Source: Lentinula raphanica
Taxonomy: Eukaryota; Basidiomycota; Agaricomycetes; Agaricales; Omphalotaceae
Length of the DNA stretch: 61,904 nucleotides
NCBI GenBank assembly: GCA_027919835.1
Contig: JANVFP010000062.1
Coordinates: forward strand, 1-61,904
Reading direction: 5' to 3'
The notes beneath the pieces are model-generated. The model had not been told where the DNA came from and made no database searches. It saw nothing but the letters and a program-made list of their open reading frames with translations. Within the stretch, counting starts at the first letter, position 1, and every line of letters starts with the position of its first letter. Positions 34,801 to 43,173 of the stretch are shown piece by piece. A program made the translations under genes and the position numbers.

Positions 34801-36315
34801 CCAAAGAACTATAATCTGCTCACATACAAGTTTCATGCTTTAGGGGACTATGTACCCTCTATCGTTTGGGTTGGAACACTAGATTCTTATTCGACTCAGC
34901 TGGTATGTGATGTACTCCCTGATCTTTCTATATCTAGTTCATTATATATACAGGGAGAGTGTGCGCACCGACTAGTCAAACAGTTCTATGGTCTCACCAA
35001 TAAGAGAAATCATGAAGATCAAATTGCAAAACGGTATCAGCGTTTGAAGCTTGTAGACCGGGCTCAGCAAAGTCAAAGCAAAACCGTGCCCGAGGCAGAG
35101 GATCTTCATCATGATATCCCTTGGGAGACTCCGTATTTCATGTCAAGTCGAAAAGACCACCCTATTCATCTGACGGCATTCCTTCAGGAGAATCCTTCCG
35201 ATGTTGCGAAAAAGGTATGATGAATCTCGTGAAGTGTATTCAGTACATTGTTAATGACCTGCTAGAATTTCTATCCAAAACTCCAAGACCACTTACTGGG
35301 ACGTTTAAAGCAGGTTCCGTATGATGGCGACTATGAATTTTCTACTGAACAGCGGCGCGAAGTCATCATCGCCAACGACAAGATTTACGCAGTCAAAACC
35401 CTACGGATCAACTTCACTACTTATGATGTTCGTCGCGACTACGATATCATCAATCCACGAAGCGATTTGTGTGCAGTAATGGTCCAGTCTCCCGAAGCTT
35501 CGAAACCAGAAGACCATCCGTACTGGTATGCCCAAGTCCTCGGACTTTCCATACAGATGTTATCCACTTTGATCCTACACTTGGAAGAGTTATCTCAAAG
35601 AAGCGGATGGAATTTATCTGGGTCCGCTGGTTGGGCATTGAGCCCATACTCGATTACCATTCTGGAACGAGGTTTGCAAAACTACCCAAAGTTGGCTTTG
35701 TTACTGAAGCGGATGAGTTTGCGTTCGGCTTTCTTGAACCTTCGCAAATTATACGCCAATGTCATCTCATACCTGTCTTTCATGCGGGACGGACAAATAC
35801 TCTGCTTGAAACAAGTGAACCAACAGCCGCTCGAAAACCTGGGGAAACTCAGGATTGGTGGAATTTCTATGTGATGATGTGAGTCTTACTGCTATTCCTC
35901 ATCATTCTTCATTAATAATACCTCTTCTAGCTTTGTTGACCGTGATATGTTCATGCGCTATCATGGAGGAGGGATTGGGCATCACAACATCCAGCAGCCT
36001 GTCGATACTCAGGTTGAAGAAGATGGCGACGATGATTCTATATCCAATCCTGACTCGGAGCCTAACACCAGTCATGATATTGATAATCCTATGAGCCCAA
36101 GTGCGGATGAGGGTGATGATGGAGATGAAGAGGATATGGATGATCCAGAGCCTGAGGAGTCCGATGACGACTCAGAGGCAGGCGAGAATTTGTGGCTGCA
36201 AGGGTATATGGCTGGGAACTTCAATTTGGATAATCAAGTTGACTCAGACGAACACGAAGACGAGGACGAGGGAAGCATAAACTCGAATATGAGTGATATT
36301 GAGGTAGATATGTAG
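31865..36315 (+). pseudogene. Plavaka (KDZ superfamily) transposase, copy 1, with a frameshift
   Basis: The first exon (31865 on) encodes a degenerate C2H2-like finger (FSCVSPCPESYATERGLSRH) typical of this family's N-terminus, then a Ser/Pro linker. Core blocks follow: TPFRLFRLYPRRPTYDPD; CTTSVDIELPSG; IAALMLWSDATHLANFGTAK, carrying a conserved Asp; the CPCPRC knuckle; VVDFLHEFELGVWK; LLYRLGEWHALAKL; and TYKFHALGDYV. About nine introns are readable. Near 35548 one T is missing relative to copy 2, so the frame jumps in the middle of VLGxFH and the last ~190 codons are out of frame. The exon 1/exon 2 junction near 32065-32162 also lacks a clean splice. The C-terminus is Asp/Glu-rich. Probably inactive. 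Confidence 0.82.
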
Positions 36316-36386
36316 AAAATTTCATGTAGTATTGTCAATCCTGAACCAAAAAAGTCTGCTACCACAAAAGTTATTGACAATGAGGC

Positions 36387-36665
36387 TTACTCGTGCTGTC
36401 GCCCAGTCGTGTCGAAGCCTCTAGTATGAGCCTCTTCGAGCCGTTGTGAGAGATCCTTTCCGAGTACTTTCCAACCATCAAGCTCGCGTTTCAGATGCTC
36501 TATCTCTGTTGCATCTCTATCTCTTTGCGAACGCAACTCCTCGACCATGCCCCACACGACCTTATTCCGCTCACGACGCTCCTCTTCAAGCAATACCTCG
36601 GCCCTCTCTAGTTCAATGCGCAGACGACGGTGATGAGACTGAGCGGGCTCTGTCTCCTCAAGCAC
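36387..36665 (-). CDS. Plavaka cassette 1: convergent coiled-coil ORF (5'-incomplete)
   Basis: At least 92 codons, starting without ATG (frame open further upstream). It is almost entirely heptad-like: RIELERAEVLLEEERRER ... ATEIEHLKRELDGWK ... SQRLEEAH. The stop is 71 bp beyond the transposase stop and the gene is convergent with it. The same position in cassette 2 is held by another coiled-coil gene with only weak sequence similarity. The 5' part overlaps the exon of a plus-strand gene, so it is probably truncated. No known function. Confidence 0.5.
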   Translation of the reverse strand: MLEETEPAQSHHRRLRIELERAEVLLEEERRERNKVVWGMVEELRSQRDRDATEIEHLKRELDGWKVLGKDLSQRLEEAHTRGFDTTGRQHE

Positions 36666-37296
36666 ATAGTACTGTGCATGCTGTAACCGCGATCTCCCAG
36701 CCCCGTGCTGTTGGTGAAGATCTGATTAAGAGGGTGAAGTATTCGTTGGAACTCGCGGATACTAGTGAGTACCACTTCCTTTTTCCGCTTTTTCGTATGG
36801 ACTTCTACGGAAACTCGTTGATCTGCTAGATCACACATTTTCCGTTAGATATTTTCGCTTTGCATAGTCCGGAGTCCTTCCACAAATCTTCGTGTTACTG
36901 ATTATTGTTACAGGTACACCCGACGATACTGATCATCGAGATCTCGTGCAACTTCTTCACAACATCAGACTCGCCCACAACCTGGAGGTTGAATCGTACA
37001 CCGAAGAGCAGTACAATGCCTTCATCAACTTCCATACGACCCAACTCTTCGACTGTGTTATGAAAGCTCGTTTCTATGCACACCGTGGGGAGGCTAGTCA
37101 ACGGATCATCGACAACGCCAGGGCTGCTCGGAAGGCTGGTGAACCTCTGCCCAAAGACGAGGACACCACCATGACCCCTGCCGACGTTGAAGAGGTGTAC
37201 GTGTTTTCCGCACCACCGTCGCTGCCACCCGTAATTAAAATTGCGCAGACAGACTTAGAGGATCCCGAAATGCAAGGGCCACGCTCCGCACCTTAA
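36650..37296 (+). CDS. Unknown spliced gene with helical C-terminal region (5' end unresolved)
   Basis: The exon ending at 36764 (VGEDLIKRVKYSLELADT) splices through a GTGAGT...TTACAG intron (36765-36913) to a long exon ending at 37296. The latter reads DDTDHRDLVQLLHNIRLAHN, YTEEQYNAFINFHTTQLFDCVMKARFYAHRG and ends with an acidic Pro-rich tail. The codons either side of the junction stay in frame. No ATG was found, so the start given is approximate. Not recognised. The intron contains the GATCTGCTAGATC hairpin and several TTTCCG words that otherwise mark Gypsy-2, so the gene could belong to, or have been captured by, that element. Confidence 0.5.
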
Positions 37297-37507
37297 GCAA
37301 GTGCTTATCGAGGCTGACCATCTAGATCATCGTTCATTCTGCCCTGTCGCCTATTTTTATACCTGTACTTTTGTCAAGTCAAGTATCATTGGTAGTTTTT
37401 GAGGTAATCCAGTGGCAACTAAATTCCTCGAGTGATTATTGAGATAGAATAAGTTGAAACATCGCGGAAACTCCCCCAAACTAACTGATCTGTTGGATCA
37501 GGCATGT
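37297..37507. other. 3' boundary of Gypsy-2 copy 1; no 3' LTR recognised
   Basis: Just beyond the integrase stop lies a GATC-N5-GATC hairpin (37487-37499) and a purine run (minus strand GGGGGAG, about 37473-37479) that could be the polypurine tract. The sequence that follows does not resemble the 5' LTR start (TGTTGCGCGG). The 3' LTR is therefore missing or the element is truncated here. Confidence 0.45.
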
Positions 37508-39187
37508 TTAGAAAGATTTCCGTCGACCACTTCGCCGTGGACCATTCGGTAGGGACGGATTCGCCTCTTCCTCTTGATCTTCGGACTCAGCAGCCTTCCG
37601 ATCCTCCGGATCAAGCTGTTCAACAGGCGGAACCAGTGGCGGTTCAACGGAATTCGACTGATCATCACCGGAAATGTTTATTCGAGGGACAGTACTGAAA
37701 ATAAAGTCCTCCACTTCCTCAGGTTCGTCTTCCTCATCCTGTACCATAGATTCTAACTGCTCGGGCGACAGATCTATCAGATCATGTATATTTTCCGGCA
37801 GTTCAATCGGTTCGTAACGAGCATGATGCGGGATCACACGGAAAGCACCCACTTTGTCTTTAAGTACAGTGCCATCCATTTCCGCAATGATATATGCGCC
37901 TCCTCGGGTCCTCCGGATGACAACCATAGGTCCACGATATCGAAGGTACATTTTCCGATCCAAGTTCTTCTCGATGGCGGTGTTCCGTACCTGTACTAAG
38001 GTTCCCGGCTTGAAATCCCAGTCCTTAATGGTGTACTTGTACTTTTCCTCGAAAACTCTCGCTTCTCGACGTTTGTTCTCGTCGATCCGTGATTTCATGT
38101 TCTCGACGAAGGAACGGTGTTTGGAAAGAGCCTGAGCCCGGAAGCCCAGTAACTCTTCCCGTGATAGTATTCGATTTGGTGGATTGACCAAATATGTAGA
38201 TTCAACAATATCGAAAGGTAGTAGAGGTTCCGTACCGGTAGCTACGAAGTATGGTGAACAGCCTAAACCTCTCCGTGCAGTAATACGATCAGCCCAAAGT
38301 ATCGGTTTCAAGAAGTAGTACCATTTTGACAGATCGCCCGCACACGCTTTCGCAAGTGCTTGTCTCAGATCAAAGTGAGCACGTTCAATCTTTCCGTTAG
38401 CTTGTGAATTGTAAGGCGATATCTGTATTCCACGGATCCCGTATTTCTGTTCGAGCCATCTCAACATAAGCTTCATCTGTGGTGCATTGTCCGAGACCAC
38501 GATTTCCGGACACCCCCATCTACATATGATGTCTTCAAAGAACCATTCCGCGAGTGATCTCGCGTTTTCCACTCTCAGTGCCCTAGCTTCCGACCAACTC
38601 GACAAGGAATCCCTTCCGTGAACGATATATCTACAACCATTACTGGCCGGAGACATAACCATAGTATCGATATGTATCTTTTGGAACAAGGATGGCGTGA
38701 AGGTCACCGTGGGAGGGATCCGTACCAAAGACCTAAGTCGATCTTGGCAGGCTTGACATGTTTTCACATACCACTCCACGTCTTTCTCCAGATCAGGCCA
38801 CCAAAACCTCTTTTCTAAGAAGTCTTTCGTAGCATATGTACCCTTGTGTCCTAAGGCATCATGAGCACTGTGCAATAGATACATTCGTTTTTCCGGTTCA
38901 ACCACTAAACGCAGTTGATCTGTGGATGGTTTCCGATGGAACAGTCGACCTTCCGAGTCTATTGAAAAGGACAGTGTTTTCCGGTCCATTTCCGCTCGTT
39001 GTCTTTTGTCCAACTTCGCGAATTGCTCAGCATTCGGGTCCTTAAGCCACGCTCGAATTTCCGGTAACTGCTGATCTAGACGGTTTCCGCCATCCGATCT
39101 ATGAGATATCGGATATTTGTGATCAGGTCCCCATGTAGCATTGTCGGGAATCGCAGTATACTGCAGAAACTGAGAGGTCAAAGGCAT
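37508..39187 (-). CDS. Gypsy-2 integrase region
   Basis: The 559-aa ORF begins at an internal ATG; the same frame is open upstream to about 39300, overlapping the end of the RT ORF in the -1 frame and reading acidic helical sequence (EDEFAEDLQVAREEEIQHA), so the true protein is probably fused to RT. Zinc domain: HSAHDALGHKG ... CQACQD. Catalytic core: Asp in KIHIDTMVM, Asp in VVSDNAPQM, Glu in GKIERAHFD. The C-terminal region contains LVQVRNTAIE and YRGPMVVIRR. No chromodomain; the last ~70 residues are acidic. It catalyses insertion of the cDNA into the genome. Confidence 0.88.
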   Translation of the reverse strand: MPLTSQFLQYTAIPDNATWGPDHKYPISHRSDGGNRLDQQLPEIRAWLKDPNAEQFAKLDKRQRAEMDRKTLSFSIDSEGRLFHRKPSTDQLRLVVEPEKRMYLLHSAHDALGHKGTYATKDFLEKRFWWPDLEKDVEWYVKTCQACQDRLRSLVRIPPTVTFTPSLFQKIHIDTMVMSPASNGCRYIVHGRDSLSSWSEARALRVENARSLAEWFFEDIICRWGCPEIVVSDNAPQMKLMLRWLEQKYGIRGIQISPYNSQANGKIERAHFDLRQALAKACAGDLSKWYYFLKPILWADRITARRGLGCSPYFVATGTEPLLPFDIVESTYLVNPPNRILSREELLGFRAQALSKHRSFVENMKSRIDENKRREARVFEEKYKYTIKDWDFKPGTLVQVRNTAIEKNLDRKMYLRYRGPMVVIRRTRGGAYIIAEMDGTVLKDKVGAFRVIPHHARYEPIELPENIHDLIDLSPEQLESMVQDEEDEPEEVEDFIFSTVPRINISGDDQSNSVEPPLVPPVEQLDPEDRKAAESEDQEEEANPSLPNGPRRSGRRKSF

Positions 39188-39198
39188 TCCCGAGGCCT

Positions 39199-41430
39199 CT
39201 AAACGTTCTTTGAGGAATGCATGCTGGATCTCTTCCTCCCGGGCAACTTGAAGATCTTCCGCAAACTCATCTTCAATGGTCTCGCAAAAGTATCCAGTCC
39301 GGGATCTATATGATCTTTGAATGATTCAAAGGGCAATGGATCATCCGCTTCGTCCGCTTTGAAGAACCTAACATTGTTGGAGTCATCTGCATCTTCTGCT
39401 AGATCCTCTTCGGTTTCCCGACGAGGGGTAGTCCAACCTCCCGGAGGTCTTCGAGACAAACCATCAGGTCCAAAGGTTGCTCCTTTGACATGGATCAAAT
39501 CGAAATGGAATTTACGGATATCTTCAATCCAACGGTTGATCGTAGCGTTTGGACCACTACTCGGATTTTCAAGCATACCTTGAATGTAACTAGCATCCGT
39601 TTCTACCGTGAGTTTCCGACATCCATAAAGAAGATAGTGTGTTGCTCGGAGAGCAACCTTCAAACCATAGAGTTCACGCTTAGATTGAGAAAACCGCGCT
39701 TCACGTTCATTATACGGGATGGATCCGAAGTAATTATAGTAAATCTTCGTCTGATCTACAGGATCAATCTGATAGATGTAAAATCCCGTACCCATGTAAG
39801 AACTATCCACTGCTAAGTGTGTTTCCCAGTCATATACTATGACTCTTAAGGCTGGTGCATTACGGACCCCGTCTTTCAACAGGTCCATGGCTATGACATG
39901 CTCATCCTTCCACTCAAACGGAATATTCGCCGTTAATTTGGTCAAAGGTGAGGCTTTCTTAGCGTAATTGTGAATGAACATCCGGAGCTGACCAACAGTT
40001 CCCAGAAAGGCTCGGACCTGTGTCTTAGAAGAGCACGGAGGCCAAGTTAGAACCGTAGTTGCGATTCTATCTTCCGGTTTCTGTCCTTCGTACGTGCAAC
40101 GGTGTCCAACCACTACAGTTTCAGCGCAACACAGGAATGCTTTAGGTCCCGAGAAGGTTCCGCCGCAATACCGCATCCGCTGAATGATTCGGTTCACATT
40201 TTGGAGATGCTCCCAGACAAATCGTCTGATCAAAGGATTTTCAGGGATAGTTTCGTATCCGCCGCCCGGTAATTCATAACGAGTCCCGGGGCCTCTGATA
40301 GGAACATCATCGACGTATGGAATAGTATATTCCGGAATCTCATCTCGCATCATGTAAGTTACATCGTCATGGAATATCGGAACAGAGTTCGTCCAACCCA
40401 TAGGCAACTTTACGAGACGGTGTGGTCCGTACGGAGTTTGGAAGGTCGTCAGATCTCGCGAACTAACATCGAGTGGTCGTTCATCATAACCCACATAGAT
40501 ATCCAACAAACCACCACAGGCACGACCCGCAAAATGACGAGCAATATCCGCGGTAGCAGGAGGAATCCCGGAGTGTTGAATGGTCACCTTGTTCAAGGGT
40601 TCCAAACTATGTACTAAACGAAGACTCGTTCCATCCTTCTTGACCACACAAAACCATTTTGAACGATAGCTCGAGCAGGATGGTTCATAAACTCCAGCAT
40701 CAATCTTATCCTTGATGATCTTACAAACCTTTTCGAAGATTCCGGGAGGAATTGGAATATTTCGTTCGACCCAGGGCTCATGAGGTATGACCGGAATTTT
40801 CACGGGAGGAAAGAAGTCCTCTCTGAATGTTCCGCCCTCGGAAGCTTCCCAAGCAAAACCCATTTCCTGCAACTTCATCATATGATGAACTAGCTTCATT
40901 TCCTCGTCCGTAAGGAAACCTTCCGCATGGTTTTTCTCGATGATCTCTTTCCGTTCTTGCGTATACCGAATACCCGGCGTGAATTCCGGAGGATGAGTTG
41001 GTAGATCTGGTAGATCAGCCAAAGGATCCCCGTAAATGTGTCTCCGCACACGGAATTCTTCCGGTAAATCAGCCTTGACAGGGCGAACTTTCACCGCTAC
41101 AGGCTTATATTTTCGAGAACTGAAGACCGAAACTGGCTGATCCGGCAAAAACACATCATTATATGCGCATATATGCTGGTCAATCGTCTCGTTCTTGAGT
41201 TCCCAGAGCTTAACACGATGCATCGCAGCCTCCAAATCTTGGGTCATTGAAGACAATTCCGCATCTTTTGTTTGATCTACTTGATCTGTTAGATCTGTTA
41301 GATCTTCCGTGTTATCATATGGACGAGTTAACCCGTGTAAGTCTTTCCACCTAACGTCCTTTGTCATGGACTGGTAAAAGGTCTCCTTCAAGTCCTCAAC
41401 GGTCGGATCAGCTCTAATCCTTCCTTCCAT
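39199..41430 (-). CDS. Gypsy-2 reverse transcriptase-RNase H
   Basis: 743 aa from an ATG that overlaps the preceding ORF by 43 bp in the -1 frame; the frame is open upstream of the ATG, so fusion or reinitiation are both possible. RT blocks: WFCVVKKDGTSLRLVHSLE, GLLDIYVGYDERPL, YGPHRLVKLPMGWTNSV and the active site TIPYVDDVPIRG. The RT connection/RNase H part shows LAVDSSYMGTGFYIYQID, KRELYGLKVAL and ETDASYIQGML. There is no canonical slippery heptamer at either end of this ORF, unlike the two upstream junctions. Confidence 0.88.
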   Translation of the reverse strand: MEGRIRADPTVEDLKETFYQSMTKDVRWKDLHGLTRPYDNTEDLTDLTDQVDQTKDAELSSMTQDLEAAMHRVKLWELKNETIDQHICAYNDVFLPDQPVSVFSSRKYKPVAVKVRPVKADLPEEFRVRRHIYGDPLADLPDLPTHPPEFTPGIRYTQERKEIIEKNHAEGFLTDEEMKLVHHMMKLQEMGFAWEASEGGTFREDFFPPVKIPVIPHEPWVERNIPIPPGIFEKVCKIIKDKIDAGVYEPSCSSYRSKWFCVVKKDGTSLRLVHSLEPLNKVTIQHSGIPPATADIARHFAGRACGGLLDIYVGYDERPLDVSSRDLTTFQTPYGPHRLVKLPMGWTNSVPIFHDDVTYMMRDEIPEYTIPYVDDVPIRGPGTRYELPGGGYETIPENPLIRRFVWEHLQNVNRIIQRMRYCGGTFSGPKAFLCCAETVVVGHRCTYEGQKPEDRIATTVLTWPPCSSKTQVRAFLGTVGQLRMFIHNYAKKASPLTKLTANIPFEWKDEHVIAMDLLKDGVRNAPALRVIVYDWETHLAVDSSYMGTGFYIYQIDPVDQTKIYYNYFGSIPYNEREARFSQSKRELYGLKVALRATHYLLYGCRKLTVETDASYIQGMLENPSSGPNATINRWIEDIRKFHFDLIHVKGATFGPDGLSRRPPGGWTTPRRETEEDLAEDADDSNNVRFFKADEADDPLPFESFKDHIDPGLDTFARPLKMSLRKIFKLPGRKRSSMHSSKNV
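41274..41304. repeat. Four GATC sites in a perfect 9-bp tandem array
   Basis: GATC at 41274, 41283, 41292 and 41301. On the coding (minus) strand this gives the peptide DLTDLTDQVDQ in the RT ORF. It looks like local amplification of the dispersed hairpin unit with the reading frame preserved. Confidence 0.75.
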
Positions 41431-41690
41431 GGGTTGATCACACGATTTTGTTGATGATCTACACCTTTGTTCAGGTATAGTGATATGGTTTCAGCAATTC
41501 CGGGGTGCGATTTCTCGATCGTTGGCAGACAGCACTGTACATACACATCCGCTAATTCTTCATCTGAGAAGGTACCTCGTTTCACCTGATTCGACTCGAT
41601 AACCACTTCCTCCGCTTGAGCATCCCAGTACCCACTAAGAGCGATTTCTACCTCTCCCTGGTCGCTACTCAGATCCCAGAGGTTATTCAA
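41388..41690 (-). CDS. Gypsy-2 N-terminal Pol segment reached by -1 frameshift from pro
   Basis: A 100-codon frame that has no ATG start; its first codon, TTG, is exactly the -1 frame continuation after the heptamer A AAT TTT at the end of pro. It ends inside the start of the RT ORF. No domain recognised. Best explained as part of a Pro-Pol fusion, not as an independent protein. Confidence 0.65.
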   Translation of the reverse strand: MNNLWDLSSDQGEVEIALSGYWDAQAEEVVIESNQVKRGTFSDEELADVYVQCCLPTIEKSHPGIAETISLYLNKGVDHQQNRVINPWKEGLELIRPLRT

Positions 41691-43165
41691 AAATTTGGTT
41701 GCGGAACTTTCTCTGCCTCCTCGTGAGTGTCTTCCCGTCTTGATTCGGGTTGCAACTGTTGAGTTGGCTGTGATACTTTTCGTTCCACCACTTTTCTTGG
41801 TGCTCTCGGTCCATGTCCTTTCGGATATGTACCCATGGTATACCGTTTTCCAGTATTCGGATCCGTAATCGTAAGTTCCTGATCACCCGATCCAAAAGTC
41901 TGAATGACACTCTCAGTTAACACATCAAACGGACGTCCCAACAGTATTTCAAAGGGAGCCTTTTCTTGAACATGTAACTGTAAATACACTGTGACTGGTC
42001 CAAATCGAAAGGGCACATTTCGGGCTAAACCTTTGGTCCGCGCGATCCCGCCATGTACATTTTGCATCTGTATGGTGATTCCGGGATCCCAACCTAGACC
42101 TAAGCCTAACGCCACGCTCATATCGATTGCGACTATCTGTGATCCCGAGTCCAGGAGGTTCTCTACTTCGAGATCTTCCCGATCATTCACAACAGGCCAC
42201 ACTGCGCGGAGACCGTTGCCTATGGTGGCAACTATGGTCATATCTCGTCGTTCATCATTCTCGTCTACATCACTCAAGAATGATTCTACTGGATCTACTT
42301 GAACAAACGCTCCTGCTTTCATCCCATCCCGATCCTCAGATAATCTTTCAAAAGCCCAAGCTTCGGGTAATGCTAGATCATCCACGGAAATGACTTGTTC
42401 GTCTTCGGAATCATCATTTGAAAGTGTTTCCGTAGCTAGATCTTGCTGATCAGCCACGTTCAGCAGCATTTTCTTTCGATCTTGCGGAAGTACTCGCTTA
42501 TTCCGTATCTTTCGTGCTACGATCTGCCTGATCTTCCCCGAAAGCTGTAAAGCTTCGGAAGAAGTCAATTCAATCGTCTTTCGCACTATCCGGTCAGCAA
42601 GCTCTTCCTCTAGACCAGGCGTAAACAGTTCATTCTGCAGCCTGTATTTTGGTGCCTTCGAAGATCCCTTAGATTCAGGTATCTTTTCCGGCTTTGGTTG
42701 ATTTCGAGGGTGAGGTGTAACTTCCCTGGGCTGAACATCATCAAATGGTCTTCTCGGATTTTCCGTACGAGGAGGTGACGGATCGCGGAATCGTACTTGC
42801 TTCGATTTCCGTTGATCTGTCTGATCAGGCTCGCGTCCCGAGCCTAAAGCACTCTCATCCGTTAAATCGTCAATGGTCACTGACTGTATCCTTTCCAAAG
42901 CAGCTTCCCTCAGTGATTGAGAAGAATCGGGGTCTGATCCAGCAGATCTGTCATGATTAGGCGTAGAATTGTCCGGATTGGACTTCGGTTTTTCGGATGT
43001 TTTGTTTTTACTAGGGTTATTTCGATCTATGGGTATATGCACCCCGTCAAAGTGTTTATTCTTGACGGCAGGTATTGCTTTTGGTGAGTTAGGCTTTGGG
43101 GCACCCTCATGAGTTGTTGCCTGTTGCTGAGACCGCGTCCTTGGCCCAGAGGTCAACTCAATCAT
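41687..43165 (-). CDS. Gypsy-2 Pro: aspartic-protease-containing ORF
   Basis: 492 aa with ATG at 43165, eight bases after the gag stop. The frame is also open upstream of the ATG through the gag slippery site, so translation by -1 frameshift is likely. The N-terminal half is Pro/Lys/Asp-rich and disordered; the middle is charged and helical. A retropepsin-like domain follows at about 310-420 with the catalytic triplet in NLLDSGSQIVAID and the flap/ILLGRPFDVL strand. It processes the polyprotein. Three GATC-N5-GATC hairpins lie in the N-terminal half. Confidence 0.85.
   Translation of the reverse strand: MIELTSGPRTRSQQQATTHEGAPKPNSPKAIPAVKNKHFDGVHIPIDRNNPSKNKTSEKPKSNPDNSTPNHDRSAGSDPDSSQSLREAALERIQSVTIDDLTDESALGSGREPDQTDQRKSKQVRFRDPSPPRTENPRRPFDDVQPREVTPHPRNQPKPEKIPESKGSSKAPKYRLQNELFTPGLEEELADRIVRKTIELTSSEALQLSGKIRQIVARKIRNKRVLPQDRKKMLLNVADQQDLATETLSNDDSEDEQVISVDDLALPEAWAFERLSEDRDGMKAGAFVQVDPVESFLSDVDENDERRDMTIVATIGNGLRAVWPVVNDREDLEVENLLDSGSQIVAIDMSVALGLGLGWDPGITIQMQNVHGGIARTKGLARNVPFRFGPVTVYLQLHVQEKAPFEILLGRPFDVLTESVIQTFGSGDQELTITDPNTGKRYTMGTYPKGHGPRAPRKVVERKVSQPTQQLQPESRREDTHEEAEKVPQPNF
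41690..41696 (-). promoter_or_regulatory. Pro/pol -1 ribosomal frameshift heptamer
   Basis: The minus strand reads A AAT TTT in the pro reading frame, immediately followed by the pro stop TGA. It fits the X XXY YYZ rule exactly, and the -1 frame is open for 100 codons. Confidence 0.75.
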
Positions 43166-43173
43166 TGGATTCC

